A DNA stretch of 64,000 nt from Bradyrhizobium sp. 164. GTDB taxonomy: Bacteria > Pseudomonadota > Alphaproteobacteria > Rhizobiales > Xanthobacteraceae. Both the position numbers and the translations under genes were made by a program. Shown piece after piece: positions 25,616 through 35,062 of this stretch (positions within the stretch are counted from its first letter, which is position 1; every line of letters starts with the position of its first letter). The notes beneath the pieces are model-generated. The model was not told where the DNA came from and made no database searches. It was given only the letters and a program-made list of their open reading frames with translations. The stretch lies in the NCBI RefSeq assembly GCF_023073715.1, contig NZ_JADPKA010000083.1, forward strand, positions 326,438 to 390,437. Reading direction: 5' to 3'.

Positions 25616-26881
25616 TCAGAGGAAACGATCGGGTGCGAACGGCGCCAGCGGAATCTCAGGCTGCTTGCCGCTGAGGAGCTGCGCGACCAGACGGCCGGTA
25701 CGCGCCGAGCCGACCAGGCCGATGTGGCCATGGCCGAAGGCATAGACGATATCGCGTGAGGCCCGCGCATGGCCGATGCAGGGCCGTCCATCCGGCATGC
25801 TCGGACGATGACCGAGCCAGGTCTTGATGCGCGAGGCTGGCATGTCCTTCGGCAGCTTGGGGAACATGCTGATGAGGTGGTTGCGCAGGATTTCGGCTCG
25901 CTTCCAGTTTGGCGCGGCTTCGAGGCCGGCGATCTCGACCGTGCCGGCAGCGCGCAGGCCCCTGTCGGTCCAGTTCACCACCATCTTGGCATCGGACGCC
26001 ATCATCGAGCTGCGCGGCCCCGATTCCGGGTTCTCGATCATGACGTGATAGCCGCGTTCGGTCTCGAGCGGCAGCGGATCGCCGAGGGACGCAGTAAGTT
26101 GCTTCGAGCGGGCGCCCGCCGCCACCACTGCGGCATCGCACGCGATCTCGCCGGTCTCGGTGACGACGGCGACGAGCTTGTCGCCGGAGAGTTTTAGCCC
26201 TGTCGCCTTGGCGCGCACGTGCTTCGCACCGCTGGCGAGCGCGTGATTGGCGAGCGCTGCGACATAGGCGCCGGGATTGCGGCAGCGGCCGGCCTCCTCC
26301 ACCACCACGCCAAAGGTATAGCGCGGATGCAGGTCCGGCTCGCGCTGGCGCATCTCGTCCGCGTTAAGCTCGAGCCATTCGACACCGACGCGCTTGCGCA
26401 GGCGCCAGCCGAGATCGCTATCGAAGTTGCCGCGCGACGGGAACACGTGCATCACGCCGTTGCGCTCGATCAGTTCAGGCACGCCCGCCTCCTCCGCGAG
26501 CTTTTTGTGCAGCAGCGGTGCGTCCTTCAGCAGGTCGCGCAGCGCAAAGGCGGTCTTCTCGACCCGCGTCTCGGTCCAGCCCGAGAGCAGATACTTGATC
26601 AGCCAGGGCAGCGCTTTCGGCAGATAAGACCAGCGGATCGCGAGCGGGCCGAGCGGATCCATCAGATAACCCGGTACCTTCTTCCAGACGCCCGGCTCGG
26701 CCGGCGGGATCACCGAATGCGAGGACAGCCAGCCGGCATTGCCATAGCTTGCCGCCTGCTCGCCACCGGGCTGGCCCGGATCGATCAGCGTGACGCGATG
26801 GCCCTCGCGCAGCGCCTCGATGGCGCTGATCACGCCGATCGCGCCGGCACCGATGATGGCGACGTGGCGGCCGGTCGCCAT
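25616..26881 (-). CDS. D-amino-acid dehydrogenase (DadA-like) FAD oxidoreductase
   Basis: 421-aa flavoprotein of the DAO fold: HVAIIGAGAIGVISAIEAL, QAASYGNAGWLSSHSVIPP (DadA-type), and the C-terminal WLGHRPSMPDGRPCIG and FGHGHIGLVGSARTG. It oxidises D-amino acids to keto acids with electrons going to the respiratory chain. Its ATG lies 3 bp after the stop of the ThDP enzyme gene. With the racemase and SDR it suggests conversion of an amino acid to a hydroxy or decarboxylated product. Confidence 0.93.
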   Translation of the reverse strand: MATGRHVAIIGAGAIGVISAIEALREGHRVTLIDPGQPGGEQAASYGNAGWLSSHSVIPPAEPGVWKKVPGYLMDPLGPLAIRWSYLPKALPWLIKYLLSGWTETRVEKTAFALRDLLKDAPLLHKKLAEEAGVPELIERNGVMHVFPSRGNFDSDLGWRLRKRVGVEWLELNADEMRQREPDLHPRYTFGVVVEEAGRCRNPGAYVAALANHALASGAKHVRAKATGLKLSGDKLVAVVTETGEIACDAAVVAAGARSKQLTASLGDPLPLETERGYHVMIENPESGPRSSMMASDAKMVVNWTDRGLRAAGTVEIAGLEAAPNWKRAEILRNHLISMFPKLPKDMPASRIKTWLGHRPSMPDGRPCIGHARASRDIVYAFGHGHIGLVGSARTGRLVAQLLSGKQPEIPLAPFAPDRFL

Positions 26882-26884
26882 CGC

Positions 26885-28546
26885 CTAAGCCTTCGCCGCC
26901 GGCACAAAGTCCTTGCCGACCGAGATCGCGCGCGGATCGATGATGCAGTGGAGGATCGACGGCTTGCCCGAGGCGAGCGCGCGCTCGAACGCCGGTGCGA
27001 ACTGCTCCGTGCGCTCGACGCGCTCGCCATGGCCGCCGAACGCTTTCGCGTACATCGCGAAATCAGGGTTCTTGAGCTGGGTGCCGACGACGCGGCCGGG
27101 ATAATCCCGCTCCTGGTGCATGCGGATGGTGCCGTATTGCGAATTGTCGACGATGATGACGATCAGCGGTGCGTCATACTGCACGGCGGTGGCGAACTCC
27201 TGGCCGTTCATCAGGAAGCAGCCGTCGCCGGCAAAGGCGACGACGACGCGGTCGGGATATTGCCGTTTTGCCAGCACGCCCGCCGGCACACCATAGCCCA
27301 TCGAGCCCGAGGTCGGCGCGAGCTGCGCGGCAAAGCTGTGGAAGCGGTGATGGCGATGAATCCAGCCGGCATAATTGCCGGCGCCGTTGCAGATGATCGC
27401 GTCCTTGGGCAGGCGGTCGCGCAGCCAGGTCATGATCTGGCCGTACTGGAACGTGCCCGGCAGCTCGCGCGCCTCCTCGGTCCAGGCGAGATAATCGGCA
27501 TGCGCCTTCGCCGCTTCGCCCTTCCAGGCCAACGTCCCGGCGGGCTTCAGCGTCTCGACGGCCGCCGCGAACGCAGCGGGTGTCGCCTGGATCGCCAGCG
27601 CCGGCTGATAGACGCGGCCGAGCTCTTCGGAGCCCGGATGCACGTGGATCAGCTTCTGCTGCGGGGTCGGAATGCCGAGCAGCGTGTAGGACGAGGACGG
27701 CATCTCCGACATGCGGCCGCCGATGAGCAGAATGACGTCGGCCCCCTCGATGCGCGCCTTCAGGCCCGGGCTCGGCCCGATGCCGAGATCGCCGGCGTAA
27801 TGCGAATGGTCGGCATCGATCAGCGAAGCCCGGCGGAACGAGGTCGCCACCGGCAGGTCGAAGCGCTCGGCAAAGCGGGCGACGCTCTTGGTCGCCTCAT
27901 CCGTCCAGCGCGAGCCGCCGAGAATGACCATCGGCGCCTTGGCGCCGGCGAGCATGTCGCCGAGCTTCTCGATATCGGCAGGGGCCGGCCAGCTCACCGC
28001 CGGCTCGATGCGCATGGCGTCGGCAACCGCCGCGGTCTCGGTCAGCATGTTCTCCGGGAGCGCGATCACGACGGGACCAGGGCGGCCCTGCATGGCGACA
28101 CGGAAGGCGCGCGCGACCAGCTCCGGAATGCGGTCGGGGCGATCGATCTCGACGGCCCATTTCGCTATGGTGCCGAACACGGCCTTGTAGTCCAGCTCCT
28201 GGAACGCCTCGCGCTCGCGCATGCCGGTATCGACCTGGCCGACGAACAGGATCATCGGCGTCGAATCCTGCATCGCGATGTGGACGCCGTGGCTGGCATT
28301 GGTCGCGCCGGGCCCGCGCGTGACGAAGCAGATTCCGGGGCGGCCGGTGAGCTTACCGTAGGCCTCCGCCATCATCGCAGCGCCGCCTTCGGCGCGGCAG
28401 ATCACGACATCGATCGGGCTGTCGTGCAGCGCATCGAGGGCCGCCAGATAGCTCTCACCCGGCACGCAGGTGACGCGCTCGACGCCCTGGGCGACGAGCT
28501 GATCGATCAGGATCTGGCCCCCGGTGCGGGTGTTGCGAATGGTCAT
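26885..28546 (-). CDS. Thiamine-diphosphate enzyme, acetolactate-synthase-like
   Basis: 553-aa ThDP enzyme with the three-domain layout: Pyr domain with catalytic Glu in CVPGESYLAALDAL, a central domain with PMVILGGSRW, and PP domain with GDGCFLMNGQEFATAV and the metal motif ending IIVDNSQYGT. The family covers acetolactate synthases and 2-keto-acid decarboxylases; without a small regulatory subunit nearby, a catabolic carboligase or decarboxylase is likelier. The start at 28546 has GGGAG upstream. First gene of the four-gene run. Confidence 0.92.
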   Translation of the reverse strand: MTIRNTRTGGQILIDQLVAQGVERVTCVPGESYLAALDALHDSPIDVVICRAEGGAAMMAEAYGKLTGRPGICFVTRGPGATNASHGVHIAMQDSTPMILFVGQVDTGMREREAFQELDYKAVFGTIAKWAVEIDRPDRIPELVARAFRVAMQGRPGPVVIALPENMLTETAAVADAMRIEPAVSWPAPADIEKLGDMLAGAKAPMVILGGSRWTDEATKSVARFAERFDLPVATSFRRASLIDADHSHYAGDLGIGPSPGLKARIEGADVILLIGGRMSEMPSSSYTLLGIPTPQQKLIHVHPGSEELGRVYQPALAIQATPAAFAAAVETLKPAGTLAWKGEAAKAHADYLAWTEEARELPGTFQYGQIMTWLRDRLPKDAIICNGAGNYAGWIHRHHRFHSFAAQLAPTSGSMGYGVPAGVLAKRQYPDRVVVAFAGDGCFLMNGQEFATAVQYDAPLIVIIVDNSQYGTIRMHQERDYPGRVVGTQLKNPDFAMYAKAFGGHGERVERTEQFAPAFERALASGKPSILHCIIDPRAISVGKDFVPAAKA

Positions 28547-28805
28547 GACGGCTCCCTCAAGGCTTCGGCGATGCACTCTATTCGGGAACTGGGGTAGGAC
28601 AGGCCGCGAAAGCGCGCAAGATCGAAAGGCTTCTCGCCGCCTGCGCAGCCGTCATGCCGGTCCCTGCCGTTTGCACTTCAGCCCCGTGCGACGGCCACCC
28701 CTGGAGTGGACCCGCAGATGATCAAGGGCTTCGCGATCGTCGTGATGGCGAGCTTAGAGGTCTTCCACTACGATCCGGTCAAATTGACTCGCCTGGAGCA
28801 CCGGA

Positions 28806-29495
28806 ATGCAAACCATCGGCCTGATCGGGGGCATGAGCTGGGAGAGCACTGCGTTCTATTACAGGCTCATCAACGAGCGGGTCCGCGACCGCGTGGGCAA
28901 GCTGCATTCGGCGCCGCTGCTGCTGTATTCCTACGATTTTCAGGAGATCAAGGAGATGCAGTATGCCGGCCGCTGGCGGGAGGCGGCGACGAGCCTGTCC
29001 GAGATCGCGCGGCGCCTCGAAAGCGCCGGCGCCCGGGCGATCGTGCTGTGCACGAACACGATGCACAAACTGGCGCCCGAGATCATGGCGAGCGTCACCG
29101 TGCCGTTCATTCACATCGGCGATGCGACGGCGGAGCGGATCCGGGCGAAGGGATACCGGCGGGTCGGACTGCTCGGCACCAGGTTCACGATGGAGGAAGA
29201 CTTCTACATCGACCGATTGCGCGCGCACGATCTCGATGCCATGATTCCTCCCGCGGACGAGCGCGCCGAGGTGAACCGCATCATCTACGACGAGCTGTGC
29301 CTCGGGACTGTCGCTGCACCCTCGCGCCGTTGCTATCAAGGGGCAATGGCGGCGCTCGTCGAGCGCGGCGCGGAGTGCATCATCCTCGGCTGCACCGAGA
29401 TCACGATGCTGGTCGGCCCTGACGATACCTCGGTCGAGACGTTCGACACGACCGCCATTCACGCCGAGACGGCCGCCGACTTCGCGATCGGGTGA
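28806..29495 (+). CDS. Aspartate racemase-like protein (YgeA type)
   Basis: 229 aa: start MQTIGLIGGMSWESTAFYYR, first catalytic Cys in AIVLCTNTMHKLAP, second in CIILGCTEITMLVG. This is the PLP-independent aspartate/glutamate racemase pattern, with the broad-specificity YgeA-like N-terminus. GGAG upstream. It is divergent from the ThDP/DadA/racemase operon with a shared 259-bp control region, so the locus has two racemase-fold enzymes of different subfamilies. Confidence 0.92.
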   Translation: MQTIGLIGGMSWESTAFYYRLINERVRDRVGKLHSAPLLLYSYDFQEIKEMQYAGRWREAATSLSEIARRLESAGARAIVLCTNTMHKLAPEIMASVTVPFIHIGDATAERIRAKGYRRVGLLGTRFTMEEDFYIDRLRAHDLDAMIPPADERAEVNRIIYDELCLGTVAAPSRRCYQGAMAALVERGAECIILGCTEITMLVGPDDTSVETFDTTAIHAETAADFAIG

Positions 29496-29566
29496 ATCTG
29501 TATCAAGTCCCGGCGACGGCAGCACGCCACCAGGCAGGCGGTGCTGGGGTGAAGCCCCTCTCTCCA

Positions 29567-29622
29567 CGTCATTGCGAGCCATCGGGCCGCGCTTCGCGCG
29601 GACCCGTTGGCTCGCAATGACG
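29567..29622. repeat. Perfect 15-bp-arm cruciform repeat
   Basis: Arms CGTCATTGCGAGCCA (29567-29581) and TGGCTCGCAATGACG (29608-29622) are exact complements. The interior gggccgcgc-ttc-gcgcgg-a-ccc extends the hairpin almost to the tip. It lies between the converging racemase and uxuA genes. It is the clearest member of the dispersed palindrome family in the window and could terminate both transcripts. Confidence 0.9.
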
Positions 29623-29662
29623 GTGTGGATAAACGCCTCGCTAACGGATGAGAAGCGAGCCT

Positions 29663-30853
29663 CTACCGATGCTGGATCGCCCTGATCGCGCCACGGAGCT
29701 CGGCGAGGCCGCGCAGGCGGCCGATGGCGGTGTAGCCGGGATTGGTGCGCTTGGTGGCGGCGAGATCGTCGAGCATGCGGTGGCCATGGTCGGGACGGAA
29801 AACAATCCTCTTGTCCGGCGAGCGCCGCGCATTCTCCTTGAGCAGCGCCTTGAGCACTGCGATCATGTCGACGTCGCCGTCGAGGTGATCGGATTCGTAG
29901 AAGGAGAGACCATCAGCCTCGCGCTTTGTTGCGCGCAGATGGGCAAAGGCGATGCGAGGGCCAAAGCGCTCCGCCATCGCAGGCAGATCGTTCTCGGCGC
30001 GCACGCCGAGCGATCCAGTGCACAGGCAGATGCCGTTGGCCTTGGACGGCACGGCGTCGAACAGCGCCTGGTAGTCCTCGGCCGTCGAGGCAACGCGCGG
30101 CAGGCCGAACAGCGGGCGCGGCGGATCATCCGGATGCAGCGTCAGCGATACACCGAGTTGCTCGGCGACCGGCGCGACACGGCCCAGGAATTCGGCAAGA
30201 TGCCGCCGCAGGATCTTCGGCGTGATGTCGCGATACGTCTCGAGCCGATCGCGGAATTGCGGGATGGTCATCGGCTCGGTGGTCGAGCCCGGCAGCGCGC
30301 TGGCAATGACCATCACGAGATAGTCGATGTCGGCCTGGCTCATCTTGTCCAACAGCTGTTTCGCGCGGGCCTGCTGCTCCGGCGAATACTCCTGAAGCGC
30401 AGCAGGACGCTTGAGGATATGCAGCTCGAAGGCGGCAAAGCGGTCCTGGTCGAAGCGCATGGCGCGGGCGCCGTTCGGCAGCTCCCATTCCAGATCGGTG
30501 CGGCACCAGTCGACGACAGGCATGAAATTGTAGCAGATGATCTTGATGCCCGAAGCGGCCACCGCTTCGAGACTCGCGATCCACGCCTCGATCGACTTCG
30601 TCGCCTTAGCCCCGAGTCGCTTGACGTCGTCGGGGATCGGAATTGATTCCACCACTGACCAGGTCAGTTGCGAGCGGCCGGGCTGCCCGTTCTCAACGAA
30701 ATTCTTGCGCTCCTCGACCGCCTTGCGCGTCCAGGCCTCGCCGATCGGCACCTGATGCAGCGCCGAGACAATGTCCGTCGCGCCGGCCTGCCTGACATCG
30801 TCGAGCGAGACTGGATCGTCCGGCCCGTACCAGCGCCATCCTTCCAGCATCAT
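29663..30853 (-). CDS. uxuA: D-mannonate dehydratase
   Basis: 396-aa UxuA: dehydrates D-mannonate to 2-keto-3-deoxy-D-gluconate, metal dependent. Hallmarks are EGWRWYGPDDPVSL at the N-terminus, ICYNFMPVVDWCRTDL, LTLHPDDPPRPLFGLPR, NGICLCTGSLG and the end region VFRPDHGHRMLDD. It follows the dehydrogenase gene by 13 bp and is the last gene of a TRAP/dehydrogenase/dehydratase operon. uxuB, the previous pathway step, is divergent at 36.0 kb. Confidence 0.96.
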   Translation of the reverse strand: MMLEGWRWYGPDDPVSLDDVRQAGATDIVSALHQVPIGEAWTRKAVEERKNFVENGQPGRSQLTWSVVESIPIPDDVKRLGAKATKSIEAWIASLEAVAASGIKIICYNFMPVVDWCRTDLEWELPNGARAMRFDQDRFAAFELHILKRPAALQEYSPEQQARAKQLLDKMSQADIDYLVMVIASALPGSTTEPMTIPQFRDRLETYRDITPKILRRHLAEFLGRVAPVAEQLGVSLTLHPDDPPRPLFGLPRVASTAEDYQALFDAVPSKANGICLCTGSLGVRAENDLPAMAERFGPRIAFAHLRATKREADGLSFYESDHLDGDVDMIAVLKALLKENARRSPDKRIVFRPDHGHRMLDDLAATKRTNPGYTAIGRLRGLAELRGAIRAIQHR

Positions 30854-30866
30854 GCGTTGTCTCCGA

Positions 30867-31916
30867 TCAATTCGCGGTCAGCACGACCTTGACGCTCTGC
30901 GAGCGGTCGAGCGCCAGCCTGAGCGCATCGGGCGCGGTCGACAGCGGCCGCTCCGCGGTGACCAGCGACAGCACGTCGACGCTGCCGTCCGCGATCAGTT
31001 CCACCGCCGTCATGAACTCCAAGCCAAAGCGGAACGAGCCGCGCAGGTCGATCTCCTTCGCCATCACTGCGTTCGACGGCGTCAGGATCTGCCCGCCCGG
31101 CAGATTACCGATCTGCACCACGACACCGCCGCGCCTGACGATGCCGATCGCGCTGGAAAGGCCGGCGGCCGTGCCCGAGACCTCGAAGGCGACATCATAG
31201 GGACGCGATGCGGCGTGCGCCTTCAGACCCTCTTCGCCGCCCGAAACGTTCTCGACATGCGAGGCGCCGAGCCGGGTCGCGAAGGCCAGCGGCGCCGGCG
31301 CAATGTCGGCCACCGTGACATCAGTCATACCGGCGCGACGCGCGGCCAGCATGGTCAGCAGCCCGATCGGGCCGGCGCCGAAGATGATGCCGCGCTTGCC
31401 CTCGATGTTGCCAGCGCGCGCGACCGCGTGCAGGCAGACCGCGAGCGGTTCGGCCAGCGCCGCGGCCTGATAGGAGACGTGGTCCGGTATCTTCACGCAC
31501 TGCGCGGGAATCGCGTCGAAATAATTGGCGAAGCCGCCCTGCATGTGCGGCGTCTTCGAGGCCGAGCCCATGAAGTAGATGTTCTCGCAGAGATTCGGCC
31601 GCCCCTCGCGGCAGGCGACGCAATGGCCGCACCAGCGCGACGGGTTGACGGCGATGCGGTCGCCGATCTTCAGGTTCGCCGCGGCGCCGGCGATCTCCAC
31701 GACCTCGCCGGAGATCTCGTGACCGAGCACCAGCGGCGACTTCACGACGAAATCGCCGGTGCGTGCGTGGCGGAAATAGTGCATGTCCGAGCCGCAGATG
31801 CCGCCGGCGCCGAACCGGACGCGCACCATGCCGTCGCTGAGCTTGTCGAGCGGATGCTCGATCATGCGCAGGTCTTCGGGCCCGAATAGGGTTGCGGCAA
31901 GAGCAGTGGAAGTCAT
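30867..31916 (-). CDS. Zinc alcohol dehydrogenase, L-idonate/L-gulonate 5-dehydrogenase type
   Basis: 349-aa medium-chain dehydrogenase: GICGSDMHYFRHARTGDF (catalytic zinc), GHEISGEVVEI, structural-zinc cysteines in CGHCVACREGRPNLC, the IdnD-typical FMGSASKTPHMQGGFANYF, and nucleotide motif FGAGPIGLL. IdnD-like enzymes oxidise L-idonate to 5-ketogluconate; related ones oxidise L-gulonate to D-fructuronate. The ATG overlaps the dctM stop (ATGA), so it is coupled to the transporter. With uxuB and uxuA it gives gulonate - fructuronate - mannonate - KDG. Confidence 0.9.
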   Translation of the reverse strand: MTSTALAATLFGPEDLRMIEHPLDKLSDGMVRVRFGAGGICGSDMHYFRHARTGDFVVKSPLVLGHEISGEVVEIAGAAANLKIGDRIAVNPSRWCGHCVACREGRPNLCENIYFMGSASKTPHMQGGFANYFDAIPAQCVKIPDHVSYQAAALAEPLAVCLHAVARAGNIEGKRGIIFGAGPIGLLTMLAARRAGMTDVTVADIAPAPLAFATRLGASHVENVSGGEEGLKAHAASRPYDVAFEVSGTAAGLSSAIGIVRRGGVVVQIGNLPGGQILTPSNAVMAKEIDLRGSFRFGLEFMTAVELIADGSVDVLSLVTAERPLSTAPDALRLALDRSQSVKVVLTAN

Positions 31917-33319
31917 TTGGAAAGTCCCATGTATTTTGGCAGCCAGAGGGTCAGTTCGGGAATGTAGGTGATCGCGATCAGCGCGAGCATCAGCGGCACC
32001 AGCCACGGCAGGATCGCCACCGTCGTACGCTCGACCGAGAGTTTTGCCACGCGGGCGAGCACGAACAGCACCATGCCGAGCGGCGGGTGCAGCAGTCCGA
32101 TCATCAGGTTCAGCGTCATGATCAAGCCGAAATGGATGGGATCGATGCCGAGCTTGAGCACGATCGGCAGCAGGATCGGCACCAAAATGGTGATCGCCGC
32201 CGTGGTGTCGATGAAGCAACCGACGAACAGGATCAGGACGTTGGCGAGCGCCAGGAACACCCATTTGTTGTGGGTGATGCTGAGCATCCAGTCCGACAAC
32301 ATCTGCGCCGCCTGCGACACCGTCAGCAGCCAGGCGAAGATCGAGGCTGCCGTGACGATGAACAGCACCGAGGCCGTGGTCTCGATAGTGTCGAAGGTCG
32401 CCTTGGCGACGGTCTGGAACGTCATCGTGCGATAGCGCACGAGGCCGAGGAACAGCGACCAGATCACCGCGGCGACGGCGGCTTCCGTGGGCGTGAACCA
32501 GCCGAGGGTCATGCCGCCGATCAGGATCACCGGCGCCATCAGCGCCATCACCGCGGAGAAGTCGAAATACCAGTCGATCACCAGCAGCGTGCCGAGACCG
32601 ATCACTACCGCCATGTTGGTCGACATGCCGGCGAGCGTCATCAGCCAGATCGCAAGCGGGAACGACAGCACGATGACGATCTCAAGCCCGGCCGAGCCGA
32701 GCTGCGGCCAGGAGAACGGCGTATCGCTGCCCCATTTGTTCTTGTGCGCGAAGTAGGTGACGGTGGCCATCATGAACAGGGTCAGGACGACGCCGGGAAT
32801 GACGCCGCCGAGGAACAGCGCGCCGATCGAGACGTTCGCCATCATGCCGTAGATCACGAAGGGCAGCGACGGCGGGATGATGGGTCCGAGCGTCGCCGAG
32901 GCCGCGGTGACGCCGACCGAAAACTCGGTGGAGTAGCCGTGGTCCTTCATCGCCTTGATCTCGATGGTGCCGAGACCGGCGGCATCGGCTATCGCGGTGC
33001 CTGACATCCCGGAGAAGATCACCGAGCCGATGATGTTGACGTGGCCGAGGCCGCCGCGCATCCAGCCAACGAGCGCAACGGCGAATTTGTAGATGCGCCC
33101 CGTAACGCCGGCGATGTTCATGAGGTTGCCGGCCAGAATGAAGAACGGCACGGCGAGCAGCGGAAAGCTCTCGACGCCGGCGATCATGCGCTGCGCCAGC
33201 GTGACGTCGGGCGTCACGCCGCTGACCAGGATGTAGAGCAGCGACGACGCGGCCATGGCAATCGCCACGGGAACGCCGAGCAGCATCAGGATGAGAAAGC
33301 CTCCGAGCAACAGCAGCAT
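31913..33319 (-). CDS. dctM: TRAP transporter large permease (DctM)
   Basis: 468-aa membrane protein of about 12 helices of the ion-transporter superfamily. Typical segments are VPVAIAMAASSLLYIL, AVPFFILAGNLMN, GMSGTAIADAAGLG and IPPSLPFVIYGMMANVSIGA. It uses an ion gradient to import substrate handed over by DctP. Start at 33319, giving the usual MLLLLGGFLILMLLGVP. Four bp separate it from dctQ. Confidence 0.95.
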   Translation of the reverse strand: MLLLLGGFLILMLLGVPVAIAMAASSLLYILVSGVTPDVTLAQRMIAGVESFPLLAVPFFILAGNLMNIAGVTGRIYKFAVALVGWMRGGLGHVNIIGSVIFSGMSGTAIADAAGLGTIEIKAMKDHGYSTEFSVGVTAASATLGPIIPPSLPFVIYGMMANVSIGALFLGGVIPGVVLTLFMMATVTYFAHKNKWGSDTPFSWPQLGSAGLEIVIVLSFPLAIWLMTLAGMSTNMAVVIGLGTLLVIDWYFDFSAVMALMAPVILIGGMTLGWFTPTEAAVAAVIWSLFLGLVRYRTMTFQTVAKATFDTIETTASVLFIVTAASIFAWLLTVSQAAQMLSDWMLSITHNKWVFLALANVLILFVGCFIDTTAAITILVPILLPIVLKLGIDPIHFGLIMTLNLMIGLLHPPLGMVLFVLARVAKLSVERTTVAILPWLVPLMLALIAITYIPELTLWLPKYMGLSK

Positions 33320-33323
33320 GGTC

Positions 33324-33902
33324 CTATCCTTCCGATCCGTCGTAGGCACCGGGACGTTCGAGGACCGAGTAGCCTTGCCGCCAGTTCTGCATTGCCACCT
33401 GCACCGAGCGTGCGAACATCAGCACGAAGCCGAGCAGCACGGCATAATATACGTAGTCCTTGGGAAGATTGATCGTGGTCATCTGCTCGTCGCCGATGAT
33501 CTGGATATAGACCCAGACCAGCTTGATGGCGTAGCCGAAGAAGACGATCCGGATCAGGTCGATCACCGTCGACAGCGCGCGCGCCACGGGTTGCGGCAGA
33601 TAGCGGTAGACGAGATCGACCTGGATGTGGCGCGACAGCCGCACGCACATCGAGGAGCCGATGAAGACCACGCCGATCAGGCAGTAGGTCGCGATCTCTT
33701 CGGTCCAGGCGTAGCTGTCGTTGAGCACGTAACGGGTGAAGAACTGGAGGAAGACGGCAAGCGCCATCACCCAGAAGATCGCGAGCGCCAGCCAGTCCTC
33801 GAGCGCGTAGATGCCGAGATCGACCTTCGGCGTCGCCTCTTCCTCGAAGGTATGGGCGATCTCGTCCGCGGTGATCTGCCGGTGGATTTCGGCGGTCGAC
33901 AT
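33324..33902 (-). CDS. dctQ: TRAP transporter small permease (DctQ)
   Basis: 192 aa with four hydrophobic helices after a cytoplasmic head of about 35 residues: LALAIFWVMALAVFLQFFTR, SYAWTEEIATYCLIGVVFIG, VIDLIRIVFFGYAIKLVW and YYAVLLGFVLMFARSVQ. The FxRYVLNDSYAWTEEIA stretch is a DctQ signature. The start at 33902 is upstream of dctM by 4 bp. A palindromic repeat separates it from dctP. Confidence 0.93.
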   Translation of the reverse strand: MSTAEIHRQITADEIAHTFEEEATPKVDLGIYALEDWLALAIFWVMALAVFLQFFTRYVLNDSYAWTEEIATYCLIGVVFIGSSMCVRLSRHIQVDLVYRYLPQPVARALSTVIDLIRIVFFGYAIKLVWVYIQIIGDEQMTTINLPKDYVYYAVLLGFVLMFARSVQVAMQNWRQGYSVLERPGAYDGSEG

Positions 33903-33927
33903 GGGTTGCTCCTCAATGGACCTCAAC

Positions 33928-34007
33928 GTCGTTCCGGGGCGACGCGTCAGCGTCGAACCCGGAACCTCGAGATTCCGGGTTCTCGCTTCGCGAGCCCCGG
34001 AATGACA
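33928..34007. repeat. Palindromic repeat between dctP and dctQ
   Basis: Outer arms gtcgttccggggc / gccccggaatgac and inner arms aacccggaa / ttccgggtt make a nested palindrome of about 80 bp within the operon, just after the dctP stop. In mRNA it would be a large hairpin. Such 3' hairpins behind a binding-protein gene often stabilise its mRNA and raise it above the permease; this is inferred here. Confidence 0.8.
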
Positions 34008-34014
34008 GCCACTG

Positions 34015-34992
34015 CTATTTGACTTGCTGGATCTTTTCCCAGTCGGCCTTGCGGTAACCAAAAGTCTCGAACGCAACGTTCTTCAGCACGGTGTCGCGGA
34101 ACTCGTTCTTGTCGACTTCGGTCACGCTCAAGCCTTTCTCCTTGAAGAAGGCGACCAGCTTGGCCTCGTTCTGCTTGATCTCCTCGGTGGCCCTGGCGGC
34201 CGCTTCCTGCGCGACATCGGTGAAGATCTTCTTGTCGTCGTCGCTGAGCTTCTTCCACAGCGCGCCCGCAATCACGGTGTTGAGGTGGTCGACGATGTGG
34301 CCGGTCAGCACGATGTGCTTCTGCACCTCGTAGAACTTCTTGGCCTCGATTGTGGTCAGCGGATTCTCCTGCGCCTCGACGGTGCCGTTCTGGAGCGCGA
34401 GATAGACTTCTGCGAACGCGATCGGCGCGGTGTTGGCGCCGCAGGCGCGCGGCATTGCGAGATAGGCCGGCACGTCGGGCACGCGCATCTTCAGGCCTTT
34501 CATGTCGGCGCAGGTCCTGATCGGCTTGTTCGACGAGGTCTGGCGCACGCCGTAATAGGTCACCGCGACGATGTGGTGGCCGCTCTTGTCCTCGTAGCCC
34601 TTGGCGAGCTCCTTGAAGATGTCGCTCTTGGTATAGGCGAGAAGATGGTCGGCGTTGCGGAAAGTATAGGGATAGTAGGTCACGCCGATCGGCGGGAAGC
34701 TCTTGGCCGCGAAGCTGGAGCCGGAGATGATGATGTCGACCGAACCGAGCGCGAGCCCCTGGTTGATGTCGGCTTCCTTGCCGAGCTGGGAGGCCGGATA
34801 GACCTCGATCTGATAGCGGCCATTGGTGCGCTTGCCGATCTCCTGCGCGGCCCAGACCGATGCGGTGTGGAACGGCTCCGAGGTCTCGTAGACATGGGCC
34901 CATTTGAGCTTGGTCTGCGCCATGCCTGCATTGGTCGCAGCCAGCAGCGCGGCGGCGGAGAGCGCCGCGGCAATCGTCATCTTCTTCAACAT
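34015..34992 (-). CDS. dctP: TRAP transporter solute-binding protein (DctP)
   Basis: 325-aa periplasmic protein: signal peptide (MTIAAALSAAALLAATNAGMA), then KLKWAHVYETSEPFHTASVW, EVYPASQLGKEADINQGL and the ligand carboxylate-binding region MKGLKMRVPDVPAYLAMPRACG with its Arg. A GGAGG site precedes the ATG at 34992. The wider DctP subfamily includes uronate and aldonate binders, fitting the uxuA/uxuB context. Confidence 0.95.
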   Translation of the reverse strand: MLKKMTIAAALSAAALLAATNAGMAQTKLKWAHVYETSEPFHTASVWAAQEIGKRTNGRYQIEVYPASQLGKEADINQGLALGSVDIIISGSSFAAKSFPPIGVTYYPYTFRNADHLLAYTKSDIFKELAKGYEDKSGHHIVAVTYYGVRQTSSNKPIRTCADMKGLKMRVPDVPAYLAMPRACGANTAPIAFAEVYLALQNGTVEAQENPLTTIEAKKFYEVQKHIVLTGHIVDHLNTVIAGALWKKLSDDDKKIFTDVAQEAAARATEEIKQNEAKLVAFFKEKGLSVTEVDKNEFRDTVLKNVAFETFGYRKADWEKIQQVK

Positions 34993-35062
34993 CGACTTTT
35001 CCTCCATCGTTCAAGTCTGCTTCTTGTTCGCCCGCCCCAAAGCGGAAGCGAGCCGCCCAATC

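Noticed and set aside
26219..28597. A 792-codon open frame opposite the DadA-like and ThDP genes
   Set aside because: Spans two real genes on the other strand; composition typical of high-GC antisense frames and no recognisable domain.
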